The position numbers were made by a program, and so were the translations under genes. Of a DNA stretch of 64,000 nucleotides, positions 20,801 to 34,000 are shown in pieces (within the stretch, counting starts at the first letter, position 1; each line of letters begins with the position of its first letter). The notes beneath the pieces were generated by a model. That model had not been told where the DNA came from. It saw only the letters and a program-made list of their open reading frames with translations, and searched no databases. The DNA is from Tubiluchus corallicola (lineage: Eukaryota > Priapulida > Priapulimorpha > Priapulimorphida > Tubiluchidae), in assembly GCA_030141605.1 (NCBI GenBank), contig JAQGDQ010000001.1, forward strand, positions 2,824,501 through 2,888,500, given 5' to 3'.

Positions 20801-22922
20801 GTACTAGGGCTATAATAGGTTTGAGCTTGTGCAGCTGTGACTACTTGATTGCACAGGTGAGGTGTTTGGCTGACTCTCCAGTTGTCCTTATCTTATTTAA
20901 TAGTTAAATCCTCGCTAACCAGTTATTAAAAATTAGTTCTGATTAGCTTACATTCAGTTCTATGGAAACACAGTTTTATATTTTCAAATAAACCGCCATT
21001 GTTCAGAGCAGATCAGTTACTACACTTGGCAAAGTGAACAAATTACAAACTTTTCAGTTATATGAACTTACACAGATTTTGGTACATCTACAAAATATCT
21101 TCTAAAATTGTTTAGATAAGTAAATGAAAAATCAAACCTTACATAAATTATTAGGCCTGCAACATAATTTGCAAAATAGACTATTTTCTGTCAAGCAGTT
21201 CATGTTCCAGTTGTGTTTAGTTATTGTAGATCTAGGTTATGCTTGTAAAGGACATGTTCTACTTTAGGTTTATTTACTATGAATAATTGTCATTAACATG
21301 CACAGTGTAAGTATGCAGGTTGTAATAGGTAAATAGGGCACGACGTATTTATAGCTTGCCCTATAGCATTCCTATTTGTATATCAGCATTTGTGGTAGAC
21401 ATTCTAATAATAATGGGTTCTAGAAAAGCAGAACTCTTGTACAACTTTATATGTAGGACTTAAGTCCACTTTTTAGGGACACAAACTCAGGTGTGAAGTT
21501 GAACTCCAACTTGATAGTCCAGAAGTTGACTAGGCCTATAAGTATAAACTTAAATTGCTGGTTATATTACCAAGCATGTAGTAAAGTCAAATGAGTAAAA
21601 ACTGAAGCAGAACATCATTATCAATAAAATTTGTCACCGTAAATATTAAATGCGGTAAGCAGACTTCAGACATGCCAGTATTTTTGAACTCTACAATGAA
21701 ATTTTTCTTTAATGGTTTATAGAATTGTTTTGTAGCTTACACAAATGATTTAAAGGTGGTCCTTGAGGCAAATCCTCATTTTATGATGGAATCAACAAAA
21801 ATTCTGCCTTAATCGCTAATGGAAGAAATTAATGATGATATGGGTCGGATTATGACATTTTGGGGCCCTAGACTAATGAAATTATGGGTCCCCTCAGACT
21901 GAGCAACGCTTTAATTTGTCCGCATATGTCTTAGATATTTTTACTGGTGATATATTTTAGCGACATTTTAATAGCTTGAAGTAAACTTATTGCAAATTCT
22001 TTAAATAAACTAGAGTAACTATCTTTTGTTAGCCAACAAAAATACTGTTTAAAAAATACTACCATGTTGCTCTTTATTGCAAAGTAAAATTAGCTCATAC
22101 TTCAACACAACCGTGGAGGAAAAATTGTTGTTGAATGCTAGGCTGAAGCCTATTCTAGCTTATAGGATAATTTTGCCCTGATGATGACCAGTTTCCTTGT
22201 TTTCAATTCACAATAATTTACGTCAGAAGGCCGAAAATCTGTATTAGTTTTTACACATTATTTTGTTTTCATTTTTGTTACTTTCAATTCTGAGTTCCAG
22301 TTCTAAGGATTCTTTTAGTGCTCACATGGAATTCCTAGTTGACTAATGCAAATCCAACAATGTATGTAGCTGTACTACCTGTACAAAAAAGTGCACATTG
22401 ACCTTCGTTCCATATACGAATATCACATCTTAGACATTTACACACAAGCAAAATTTTACCTAGGTAATAATGAGGTCATCAGATAATAGCAAGGTTAAAC
22501 AAAGTTTATCCTCAAGTGCCCATTCTTGTCAGTTTAGAGAATTTGTTCATAAATATGATATCTTGTTCGATTGATATGTGTCATACTCATGTTGTCTTTT
22601 GTTAGTTGAAATAATATATATTTTTTAGTATTATTGCTACAGCTTATATTTGTGAATGTTTTGTGTCATGGTGTTTGCTAGTTTAGATATCATTATTGCC
22701 TAGTTTCTTTCATTTAATAGTTTGTAAGTCTTCTAAGCAAGCATTTAAGGCTACTAGTAATACAATTGATTAGTGCACAGATTTCGTAACATATAGCATG
22801 TGCATATTTTCTTTTTACTATGCCGTCTGCATGTTACAGCTTTAAACCTTTTCTATTGTTTGCTGTCGTACGTTAATTTTTAGATATACCTATATTTCAT
22901 TTTATTATTTTGTTTCTTTCAG
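17878..22922. other. Intergenic / possible leader intron before MFSD1
   Basis: A slightly GC-richer stretch at about 18000-18180 has an ATG-started 24-codon frame (18044-18118) and a usable donor cag/gtaaag at 18180. It could be a 5' leader exon, but nothing proves it. The rest is AT-rich, with a 68-bp tandem duplication at 19265-19396. No coding gene recognised. Confidence 0.4.
19265..19396 (+). repeat. Tandem duplication, 68-bp unit
   Basis: catacagtcatct begins at 19265 and 19333. Each copy runs through ctagcca, aatgtaattttaatta and tttaccaacttg. Two units, about 85-90 percent alike by eye. Confidence 0.85.
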
Positions 22923-23859
22923 TTGGTTGGGGAGTTAACAACACTCAAGGATTTGGTGAAGAGCCTGGCATGAAAGCACAGCTTATTAACTTAATTCGTT
23001 CTGTACGCACTGTTATGAGAAGTGAGTACAAAGTACTAAATGCGTCTCAAATTAGTGCCAGTCCATTTATAAACAATAATAGTAATAACAAACAATAACA
23101 CTAATGCAAGCTGCTGAAATTAGTAGCCAGAATATATCTTTACTAGCATTATTGCAACAAAGTCTTTGTAGTGGTTTCGTTTTTCGGCTTTTGTTTTTTT
23201 AACAGATTTTCCACACTATGTACAAGCTTAAGTCCAGTACGAACATATGCATATAATTGTAATAGACTAATACTTACCTTTCTTAAATGCCTCGACCTTC
23301 TGTTATTTTGCTTAACATATTAAGTTGTCAGCAGTTTATGTTAGTGTTGTTGTAAAATTTCTGTGCATAATGATTGCTCAACTATTATTTTAATGACTGT
23401 TATTATAGGGCCTATATATGCTATATATTTCTTTCCTTTTAATGCAATTTGTTTAATAAAAACATAATTACTTGTACAGGAAATTTTTTAAATACACTTT
23501 TTCTTATATATATTTTTACAAACTTTATGGCAATTCAACTAAGTTTTGCTTATATCTGTTTTTGCTACTTAATTAAATTTTGTCTCTGCTAATTTTGAAT
23601 TAGTTAAACTGCTCAGTAACAAATAGTTTGCTAATCACTTTGCAGATAACGAGATGTGTTATGTGCATTTTGAGATACCCATAGTGAGTAATAAAGTAAA
23701 TTATGCATAAATACAAAGCATGAACTATGTTTAGTGCACTGACAAGAACAACGGAACTTACTTTGTGTTAAAAAAGTTTAAAGCTTTTTTGTTTTTCTTG
23801 CAGTTCCTCTGATATTCTTCAACATCCTTACGATTTTCTTTGAGATTGTTCTGGGATGA
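22923..23859 (+). CDS. Candidate spliced upstream reading frame, two exons (22923-23021, 23804-23859), unrecognised
   Basis: A good acceptor (tttctttcag) precedes 99 bases that end at a strong donor (gagaa/gtgagt). A second acceptor (ttcttgcag) at 23803 continues the same frame for 18 codons to a TGA at 23857. The joined frame is soluble and basic in its first part (ATG at GMKAQLINLIRSVR), then hydrophobic at the C terminus (IPLIFFNILTIFFEIVLG), like a short tail-anchored peptide. From that ATG it would be 35 aa; the frame is also open back to the exon start. I recognise no family. Exon 2 also contains the complete MFSD1 coding region 141 bases further on, so this is either an upstream ORF in the MFSD1 leader or a first cistron. 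Chance cannot be excluded. Confidence 0.35.
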
Positions 23860-23999
23860 AGCAGTCACATCAGAACAACAGCGTCTTGTGCATTGTGACA
23901 CAGCATTACAGCTGACCGTAAAACTATAATGTTTATGTGAAGCACTTATATAGTGTGAAGTTTTTTTTGTGATCAGTGATTAGAAACTGTATATTTAAA

Positions 24000-25619
24000 A
24001 TGTCTGAACGAAGTGAACGTGAACCTCTTTTATCTAGAAATCGCTTAACTGGGGATTTAGATAGTCCTCCCAGGAGAATATCTCGTGTGTCTTCGAGTAG
24101 ATCCCTTGAGGCTGAAATTGAAATAGAAGGCTGCGGTGGCTCCATCTGTTGCCATCCTGGAAAAGTTGTTCATCGATTTCTCATTCTTATTCTTATGTGC
24201 TTTTTGGGATTTGGCAGTTATTTTTGTTATGACAATCCTGCTGCCCTTCAAGACCAAATGAAAAAGAACTTACGCATTACCACAAGTCAATTCATGTCAT
24301 TGTATTCATGGTACTCTTGGCCAAACGTTGTGCTATGCTTTTTTGGTGGTTACCTTCTTGATGGATTTTTTGGAATTCGTCTGGGAACTGTCATATTTGC
24401 TTTATTTGTACTAGTAGGACAGTTGGTCTTTGCAACAGGGGCACTCATTGATGAATTTTGGTTGATGCAAGCTGGACGATTCATTTTTGGTATTGGCGGG
24501 GAGTCCTTAGCTGTTGCTCAAAATACTTATGCAGTAAACTGGTTCAAGGGCAAAGAACTGAACATGGTATTTGGACTTCAGCTAAGTTTTGCAAGAGTTG
24601 GTAGTACAGTTAACATGAACCTAATGGGCCCTGTATATGAATGGGCAGGTGAGTGGTTTGATGTTGACGGATACAGGCAGCTGGGAATCTCTTTATATCT
24701 AGCTGGTTTCACATGTGTACTTTCACTGGCGTGTGCGCTTGGACTAGCGTTTTTTGATATAAGGGCTGCAAAGCTGCTACGAAAAGATGAAAATAAAACT
24801 GGCGAAGTAATTCACATCACTGATGTGAAAGATTTTGGCTGTTCAATGTGGCTTTTGTGCGTTATCTGTGTGGCCTACTATGTGGCTATCTTTCCATTCA
24901 TTGGTTTGGGTGTTGTGTTTTTTGAGAGTAAATTCGATTTTACGAACTCCAATGCTAAAGCAGTCAATAGTTTGGTGTACATAATCTCAGCTATAGCATC
25001 TCCCCTACTTGGTTTTATGGTAGACAGAATGGGGCGAAATGTAACGTGGGTGATAGTAGCAATAATAACAACTATGGTCTGTCACGGATTACTTGCTTTC
25101 ACTTTTCTGAATCCATATGTAGCAATGAGCATCTTGGGTATATCATATTCACTTCTTGCTAGTGCTCTTTGGCCAACAGTTGCATATGTTGTAGCTGAGC
25201 ATCAATTAGGTACTGCCTACGGCATCATGCAAGCCATACAGAACTTGGGATTGGCGATTATATCATTACTTTGTGGTATTATAGTTGATAAGAAAGGCTA
25301 CCTAATATTAGAAGTGTTTTTCCTGGCTTGCCTTTCCATAGCACTAATTGCAGCTGTAGCTCTGTACCTCATAGATCAGGCAAAAGAACTGAATCTGAAT
25401 CTTTCTGCCACTGTACGCTTGCGCATGGAGCAAGCAATAGAGGAAGAAGAAAGAGAGAAAGTGGAACGACTAGGAGACATTTCAGCTGCTCCTGATCTTC
25501 TTCGACCTCGTAGCGACTTTTATTTCCGTAATCGATATTTGTCAAGAATAGGCGCAAAACTTCCAGAGCATTACAACGTATACACATCAGCACTTGTACG
25601 AAGAAGCTTACTTCAGTAA
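24000..25619 (+). CDS. MFSD1: MFSD1, lysosomal major facilitator superfamily transporter, intronless CDS
   Basis: 539 aa from the ATG at 24000 (context aaaATGt); frame extension upstream has no ATG. MFSD1 is a lysosomal membrane carrier, reported in mammals to export dipeptides and to need the accessory protein GLMP. The N terminus has EREPLL (residues 6-11), fitting the [DE]xxxL[LI] lysosomal sorting signal. Twelve membrane segments follow from about residue 55. Diagnostic stretches include FGIGGESLAVAQNTYAVNWF, then FARVGSTVNMNLMGP, KTGEVI..TDVKDF, PFIGLG, and EHQLGTAYGIMQ.IQNLGLA. The last cytosolic stretch is longer than in the human protein (465 aa) and acidic/basic. The coding region is a single exon, although both neighbouring genes are finely split. 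A leader intron ends at 23803, so the transcript is spliced in its 5' UTR. Confidence 0.96.
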   Translation: MSERSEREPLLSRNRLTGDLDSPPRRISRVSSSRSLEAEIEIEGCGGSICCHPGKVVHRFLILILMCFLGFGSYFCYDNPAALQDQMKKNLRITTSQFMSLYSWYSWPNVVLCFFGGYLLDGFFGIRLGTVIFALFVLVGQLVFATGALIDEFWLMQAGRFIFGIGGESLAVAQNTYAVNWFKGKELNMVFGLQLSFARVGSTVNMNLMGPVYEWAGEWFDVDGYRQLGISLYLAGFTCVLSLACALGLAFFDIRAAKLLRKDENKTGEVIHITDVKDFGCSMWLLCVICVAYYVAIFPFIGLGVVFFESKFDFTNSNAKAVNSLVYIISAIASPLLGFMVDRMGRNVTWVIVAIITTMVCHGLLAFTFLNPYVAMSILGISYSLLASALWPTVAYVVAEHQLGTAYGIMQAIQNLGLAIISLLCGIIVDKKGYLILEVFFLACLSIALIAAVALYLIDQAKELNLNLSATVRLRMEQAIEEEEREKVERLGDISAAPDLLRPRSDFYFRNRYLSRIGAKLPEHYNVYTSALVRRSLLQ

Positions 25620-27288
25620 TGCCTTCATCATTGTTTTAAGCAGCAACTGAAAGTTTCATTTGAATACATATATAGCCCACAAATATTTCAATGGTTTTCT
25701 TTGTTAAGCAGAAGACGTGAGCTTTGTGTGGTTCTTTGTTAATAATAACTGGTCATTGTTTCAAAAACTGATGCTCATTGTAGACCTGATTTTCCAGTAT
25801 AAGCTGCTGTAGGTCTGAAATTTCATTTTAGTCTAGCCATGTAACAAAGTGCAAGGGTAACATGTTACACTAGTGCATTAATTATTACAATGTCATTTGC
25901 TTTTGTCTAAAGTAATTTGATTGATTTAATAGATGTGGACATAGATTTGTTTTCATTGTTTTTTACTATATAGTTGTAATGAGTAACAATGGCAACTATT
26001 TCTTCGCATGGGTGAGAGAACCTGAAAATCATGGATTAACTTGGTTTCTTTACTAACTATAATATTACGAAGTATAAGGATCGTGTAGTATTTTACCATA
26101 TACATATGTCATAATCTAATATAAGTACATAGAAGAGCAAACACAAAAGATAAACTAAACATTGCCTGCTATTGCAAAGTGTTTGTTTAAATAAGAGTGC
26201 ACCTATATTTGAACGAATGATTTTGTTTTAAAATTGTTATCTAACACCCAGGAATAGGTTTATTACAACATTAACATTATGTTTGCCAGCAAAAACCTGC
26301 TGTCGTATTTATAAAGTGCCATTTGCCTTTTCCTGGCTCTGATTCAAGGAAAATTGAGGCAATTATATTAGTAACAGCTTTGTTAATTAGTGATTATTGA
26401 TTCAGACTGTCAGTCTCTTTACAGTTGTTATGAACATTATCATTGCAAACAGTTCATACACGGTGGTGCCTATTTTTCTAGATACAGGAGCTAGTTCGTT
26501 AACATTTTTCTTGAAACGGATCAGGTGTAATTAACACGGAAATGTTTTTGGTGACGAAATTCACTGGTGGTTTTGTAAGCAGCCATTCAATATCTAGGAA
26601 TGCCCCGTCAGTGATAAGAATTCATGAAGCATCATCCGTTAGAGTGTGAATTGAGTGTATATCGCAACACATCTTCGATGACTAAGGATTTGTAGTATTG
26701 ACCCCCAAATGCGTCCCGACGAAGTAAAAACATGATTTTGCAACCTGCGAAGTGTGTCAAGGTATCGTGCAATGACAAGCCAGCCCAGATGTGACTGCAG
26801 TACTCTTTTTACTTACAATGTTCAATCATCTAAGGAATTCATTAATGTAACAGAAATGTACATAGGCCTACTTGTCTTGTCTAGCGCTAGAATGTGTCTC
26901 ACTTTAATTTGCATCTTTAGCTTTCATTTTGTTACTTGGTGACCCAATTTCATTGCTATTTTAGGCTTTTATCGTGAAATCTTTATTTTAGTTTTAAGAA
27001 AATTTAGTGACACAACAGAATGCAGTAATTTAATTTTCTAAAATGAGCTTAGAAATCTGACAGATAATTGTAGTGCCTTAAACTATTAAACTGCTTGTGA
27101 TAGCTTTAAAATCTTTGTATAAAACTTATAATTAAATTTTCTATTATAATATTAATGTAGTTTATTCACATATTTTTTAAACGAGCAAAGTTTATGATTC
27201 ATGAGGGTTTTACTTACTCTGCACCTGTTTGATTGTAAGCAAAAATTTATTTGTGTCATATAATGCAGTTTTTCAGCTGGGTCAACAC
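25620..27288. other. MFSD1 3' UTR and intergenic sequence
   Basis: AT-rich, no coding frame of note. I find no canonical AATAAA close to the stop; an ATTAAA lies near 27085. The end of the MFSD1 transcript cannot be placed. Confidence 0.5.
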
Positions 27289-27572
27289 TAGGGGTGAGCA
27301 TTGAACATTCGCGTTCGAACGAGTTTTTTTTAGTTCGAATTCAATTCGAACCTAAAATTATAGATTTGAATCAAATTCGAAGTACCTACATTCAATTCGA
27401 TTGTTTGGTTCAATTTGAATTCGAAAGTCACAAATTCGATTCGAATTCTGGTAGATTTTGATTTTGATTTAATATTTTATTTCAAACTATACAAAGTTCA
27501 TATACACATCACAAATTAATATAAATAATACAATAAATCATGACACACAAGAATAGAAAATGCACACCCCTA
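27289..27572. mobile_element. MITE with TAGGGGTG ends and TTCGAA-rich subterminal repeats
   Basis: Left end TAGGGGTGAGCATT (27289) and right end AATGCACACCCCTA (to 27572) are inverted repeats with one mismatch in 14. The left 150 bases are a cluster of attcgaa / ttcgaat units. The ends and the short-repeat cluster resemble hAT non-autonomous elements. The flanks GTCAACAC and ACTAACAC may be a decayed 8-bp TSD (5 of 8 match). It sits about 400 bp upstream of the alpha-catulin start codon. Confidence 0.7.
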
Positions 27573-27974
27573 ACTAACACTCACAGATCAATTTCAATTT
27601 AGTTTATTTGCACAAATATCCTTCTAGTACATTGGCAATACATATGTATAATACAATTTATAATTACACCAAAATATAAACTCGACAAAATATTCTAATC
27701 AATTAATTAAATAAGTATAAAGATCCATCATAAATATACCACGTAGTATGTTACAGTTTGCATATCTAATAATTATTCGTATAATAAGCCTAATTGACTG
27801 TTGTACTGGTATTTGACATGTGTATTATTATTATTATTGTCAATTTTGATTTTTTTATACATAGTTTGTGCTTATTATTATTTGGCTTATAAAGTATTGG
27901 ACAGTGCTGTAGCCATCGGTGAGGCAAAGTACTAAGCTTTGTTACAAGAGAGCATTCACAGATTTCACACGAAA

Positions 27975-28094
27975 ATGAGAAGAAATATGGCGGCGACTGC
28001 TAGTGTTAAGGTTAATTCGTCTGATGTTTCCAAACAAAATTTCGACATAAGAACTAAATCTATTGAGCAAACGCTGGTGCCATTAGTCTCACAG
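27975..28094 (+). other. CTNNAL1: Alpha-catulin coding exon 1
   Basis: A 40-codon exon ending at cag/gtaaga in phase 0. It encodes the N-terminal catulin motif IRTKSIEQTLVPLVSQ, which joins directly to ITTLVNHREKP at 42133. It is the only part of the gene upstream of a 14 kb intron and would be missed by long-ORF searches. Confidence 0.9.
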
Positions 28095-31000
28095 GTAAGA
28101 TGAGGTTTAAACGAAAAATCGTCAATTGTTACCTTTTCCCTTTAATGTAATATTAAATGCACCTTATTATGCCATTTAGTTTATTTCTGACAGTTTTGAT
28201 ATTAAATAGTGTATATTTAAATAGGCATAGGCCTAAATTTATTATTATCCAGAGACATGAAATTTGTTTATAAAATACTTAAAAACATAGTTAAAGCAAG
28301 CTTGGTTAAACATTGATTGAAGGACTATGTAACCATGGTAATTTATTTTTTGGTATTGCATTTTATTTTTATCCATTTACTTTTGATTTAGTACAAATAT
28401 TACAATACATTTGCGGAAATGACAGTGCATTACAGTGCTATGAGCGTCCAGAAAAAGTTAACTTATAATCAACAGTTGTAAGTTAATTTCTTCAAGAACC
28501 ATCTAGACAAGTATTTTGTAGCTGTGAAATACAGCTGGACATACTGCAACTGCAAGGAACGCCTTGTCAGACAGCATTAAGTTTTTTTACCAGAACTGCA
28601 ACGAAGTCGATGTTCAAAGAAATGTTTTTTATGTGAATCCTCAAACAGGCAATAGCATGATTTTTATGTCAGAGTTTTCTCCGCTTTTAGGTTAGGGTTC
28701 CCTCACAAAGACACCAATTTAAAGATATTGCTATTCAGTACATGGCTATTTAAATTTAATTGATAGGCTATGTCATATTGCTTTACTACTACTTTGCTAC
28801 AGTTAAAAATTTAGATTTCATGTGACAGACTAGAATCTCAGGCAAGGATAATATCAACACTTGACAACCATGTGTCCATTTTTCAACCTGTTGAACAGTG
28901 GCCCTGCATACCTTCTAATTTCCAAAAAATAATTACGATGTAAAAAGCACTTGTAAATATTTTTAATAACTGACTGTTATTGCTAATATTTATTAACATT
29001 TTATACTGGTATTATATTATAATGTTGGTAGGCTGTAGGTTTTGCAAAACCATTACACTATGCAAGTGCGCAACTGCATGCATTCACGGTATTTTCCAAC
29101 ATGAAAACACACTCGTTACAATTTCAGACAGGGCTCTTGAAGGCGTGGCTTAATCGGAAATTGTCCAATCACAATTAGCACCAGCATTGTTTTTCCCAGG
29201 TCTATCTGCGAAAGAAATGCTGCTGTGTATTCAACTTGTGCTTTCTAGGGCTACATATCTACGTGCATCATATGGTTTGTTTGAGTCACTGTCTAATACA
29301 TACTGTAGTTGAATGTGTTAATTTCAGTTTTCAGCATGTCAGTATTTTTATTACTTTAGTATAGTTATCCGATCATAGGACTTTAGTGTAGTGTTAATGT
29401 AGTAGTTGGGCTTCAGTATGCGAGAAGTGCATGTGTGGTAAGCATTTTACATCGTTTCTAAATTAAAATTTTTAATTAGCTACGATGTAAGGGTTGGTTT
29501 TAAAACAATGTACTACTTTGGTACAATCGACAGACTGCATCACTGAAATTGAAATACACTACCTAATGGGAGCCTAGATCTGCATTAGTTACAATAATTA
29601 CCAGACAGTGCAACTCTCCCAATTTGGAATTTTTAATCGAGATTTTAGTGATAACTTCCCTTTCTCCCGATTTGCCACCAATTGCTGCCTTAACAGTAAA
29701 CATAGCGTGAAATGTGATCACAGCGAGATAGAACTGGAATAACCCATCAATGGTGCTAGACAACACAAAAAATTGTATGGGAACCTAGCAGGTGGAACAG
29801 AGGTATGGTGCGCCACTGAACTTAGCTGCTCTAATGAACCGCCGCACATTAAAGACAATGTTCTGTGATTCACGCAAGGCTTTTGATTTATGAAGCCAGT
29901 AAATTTAGGAACTTTCATACAGCTTATGACTCCAAGTTAATTAGCAATTGATATGGCAAGCCCCTGAAAATTTGACAAGAAACATTTGAGTTTTAATACA
30001 TTTATACTCAACCAAATTTTAGATATGCTATTAACCTTGAGTAAAATTTTGATTGAAAGGTCTACAACAGTCTTTTTTCTCAGGTAACTTATTTGCACAT
30101 GGAACAGAAAGCCATAAAGGTTTTCCTAAATTTTCCTTTCCAAGTTTAGAGCTTATGGTTTGGTTGTATTACATTGCATTTCAACATTACCAGTCAATCA
30201 ATAGCTACAAAAGTTAATTAGTCAATAGCTACATGACTTATCCATAAATGCATTTTTCACATATGAGAAATTCTCTATACCAGAATTTAGATCTCATTTG
30301 AAGCCTCCAAAATACTCTTAAATACAAGAAAATGCATTGGTAGCTGGGGCTCTCCCCAGACCCCATAGCTGATTGCATGCATTGTTCCACGACCCACTGC
30401 ATGCCAATGCTGTTCTGCCATCTCTGTTTTCTTAATGCCCATGAGTTGGAAGACTTGTGCAAGTAAATAAGCATAAAACATCCATATTTGTTATAGTAGT
30501 ACCAACTGGAGAAAAAGGTATGATAACTACAGCTGGAAACCCAGTAATTTTTCAGTTTGCTGCTAACAGTAACATTATTTGTTAGAGTTTTGGCCTGTTT
30601 ACGCAAAATAAGAGCTACAAGTTTTTTCAACTATCATGAAAATTTGTATAGTATGTAATATTTTGTAAAATTGTGTATTCATGAAAACAGTCTCAGAAGT
30701 GTTCTGTAAAATTTATGAACTCCACTCTTTGAGAATTAGTTTGATTTTATAGTAGAACTAACTTCAGCTAAGCATTCTATGCATTATAGGCAGGCTATAG
30801 TAGGCAGTTGATGCGGACACATGCATTTGCATTGCTCAATCAATTATGGTCAGGAAAAAAATTCAGAACAATATATAAATTTACTATGCAAACAGCATGA
30901 TTTCAACCTGCCACTCTTGTTTTCCATTAAATGTTTTGCCAATTTTGCTCACTTTCACTCGTCAGTTAAAAACTTAGAATGCAAGTGGCTAGCTTTAAAT

Positions 31001-34000
31001 AGTTTCATCCCTTACGATTGCGTGCCAACATTGTATGGTAAATGATGTTTCTTCTTTTTGTAGTAATTTTTTACTAGGCTATCAGTAATCTTCTAAGTAA
31101 TCATTTAATGAGTTGCCCTTGGAGTGGTACAGATGTCGGGAAATTGTGCCTTTTTTATTTTTTATGTTATGAACTCCTATTGCTGTTTCACACTATACTA
31201 ACCTTCAGTTTTTGTCAAGTTTCATGCAGCTTTTGCCCTGGCTATGTACTCTGGGCCCTAAAGTGGTTAGTGCTTTTTTGCACTTTGAGAGCTAAAGTGT
31301 TATTTATTGCAAAGATGTCTTCTACACGTAAATCTATTTTATCCTTGCTTTTCTTTGCTGGCAGGATTCAACTACTGACACCCATCCACTCTTTGTTTTG
31401 CTGCATGTTAAGTTTGTGTTAGACCTATAATTTGCATGTCAGTTAGTAGAAGTGACTGTCATTTGACCAGCGATTTCAATCATTTCATGTGTATTCACGG
31501 TGCTGGAATGGCCATTTAGCCAATGGAGAAGAAAAAGGGGCTTGTAAAAGTGCAAAGAAAATCTATAATTAATGCTGAAAATTAATTTGGGAACCTATAT
31601 GGCTGACTTTTCAAAGAACGCTGTTGGAAATCATTCTCATACTTTTGCAGTTACATTATTTCCTATGAGCAGTACAACAAGGTTTACCTACACTATATTT
31701 TAGAACATTTATTTTATGTTAAGTTATCATACAATTCATAATAGTTGCCCAAACGAAGTGGATAACTATAGAATTATCTGTCCTGCCGGTCTCTACTTTT
31801 TCTCAGCCATGAAGTAATCTAAAAAGTTAGTCCTTGACATGTGTGTTCAAACTCTGATCCTTTTGGGTCATTCAGTACTGATCTATTTTTTTACAATTAC
31901 AAATGCTTTTTAATTTATTTACTTGGATGAGGAGCATACTGATACTTAAAAATAAATCCTTGGGTAACATTTGATAACTTTCATAATTTTCAGATTCATA
32001 TATTTGGTGTATTTCAGGCAGTATTGATATTATTACTGTTTGCATTACCAAGTCTTCAAATCTAGCTATTGTAAAAGACATGACAGTAGTTCTAACTATC
32101 TTTTGTGCTTTAGTTTTCATATTAGTGGCCCAGATCGAAGAATTGTAAACTATATCTTGATGTGATTACTTAGGTGTCTGCATATACTGAGATGCACATG
32201 AAAATCTTGCGTTTAGAGCCTATTTTTTCATGTTTTAAGCAATGCAATTTCATCATCTTATTTTATCAACTGCCCCATCTCTGTTCAAGAAAACTGTCAT
32301 CAATACTTTCTGTACTTTAAAAGACATTCTCTACTACTTGTAATTAGCACTTACTACTCCCAGATCCATTAAATGTTGAAAGAGAATTAATCAGCGCTTG
32401 GCTTAGAGAGTGATCGTGAGGTGAGTTGAAAACATGCAGCTGTGATTAATACCGTGTGACAAATGCACTGACAGCAGGAATTAGATTTTCTCCACGCATC
32501 AAAGAGTAGCCAATGTAGACATTACCATGCAAATGTCACCACATTCGAAATTAAAAGTCTCTGTAAGTTTGCTAAATTTTCCTTGTGCTCCATTTTAGCA
32601 AATTTACTTATATTCTTCAAATTAATGAATTGATTTAAAACTGCATAATTCACGTTAATGTTGAAAGTTTTTAAAAACTGATAATATTGTGTGTAGCATT
32701 GTGGTTTGTATCCTCAATGGTTTTTAAATTACCCACAACTTTTCTATGTGTAATGCTGGATATCCTGAGTGGTGCAGTGACAGATTTTCTGGTGCCCAAA
32801 CTGTGTTGTTTCAAGAGATGCTGTTGACTGACTTAAAAATCAGTGAGAGTTGGCTTGAAAAATAGCAAAAATTAAATTGAGATTATAATGAAGCCAAATA
32901 AATGTTTTATTGCATAAATTAATGATTACTATAACTGCAATAAATTACATTTCAAAATGAGCATGGTACATGATATAAAATGAAATAACAATGATGGAAG
33001 CGTACAGTACACAATTCAGTACATCAGTATAAACTTTATTGGTGCTACAAATTATGCTGCAGAAAATGCAGCCGTGGAGCAGATTATTCTTACTTAATCA
33101 TGCCATTACCATTAAGGCTTGATTTATTGTTGTGCTATGGATGTTGGTTGTGGACGAGATTATAATTGCAGGTCTCGTTTTTGATCTGCTGTGTAAGTTG
33201 CACTGTGTATTTAATGTAAGTCTTAGGAACAGGTACTTGTTAGACTCGCTCGTTGTTGCTGGCAATAATGATATCCAGTCCTTAATGTCAAGTATTATTA
33301 ATATCTCCACTCCAAAACAGATATGTGAAAATCTAATATAGCAAATAAAGTTAAATGAGTATGCCAGGAATAGTAATCAGAAAGTTTTACTCTGATTCAA
33401 ATATGCATTTCAGTTTGTATAGGTGTTTTAAAAATCTATAGTGAATTTATAAATTGGTACGTATTTCCTCACTCCTCCATGCATAAATTAGGGCTGTGGG
33501 AACAGATGAATGAATAATCAAATTTGCCAGTACATATGCAGAAAATGATTAAAACGAATGTGAGCCACAGTTCTTTACCTTAACTTTTAACATATAGGTT
33601 TACCAACAAAGAAAAGATGCTCTGCTCTGAAAGCTTGCGAATACATTTCACTGTCTTAATGTTCTATTACATGGTTAATCTTCCTTGGGATTTCATGTAA
33701 TTTCTACAATGTAAATCGCGTCGAAGGCAGCGTATAATTTTCAACCAAAATTTATTTCCCAAGTGTCCATAAATGCGCTTTGGTTTCATGAATCATTAAG
33801 CCTGACTGCTTGAATAACTCGTAATTATTGACACTTTGCATAAGTGTATAACATGTATTCTCTGGTCACATTACATTATCAATCCTAAATCATAATTTAA
33901 TATAAAAGTTATCAAGAATTACTGTTTTGAGGCAAAAGTAATGGAAGTTGCTCTGAAGTTTATATGTGTGTAAAAATTACTTACCATTAATCTAAGCTGC

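Noticed and set aside
30238-30630. 130-codon minus-strand open frame, with an overlapping frame in another phase
   Set aside because: No recognisable domain, two competing frames, low-complexity residues typical of translated AT-rich DNA, and no splice or promoter context.
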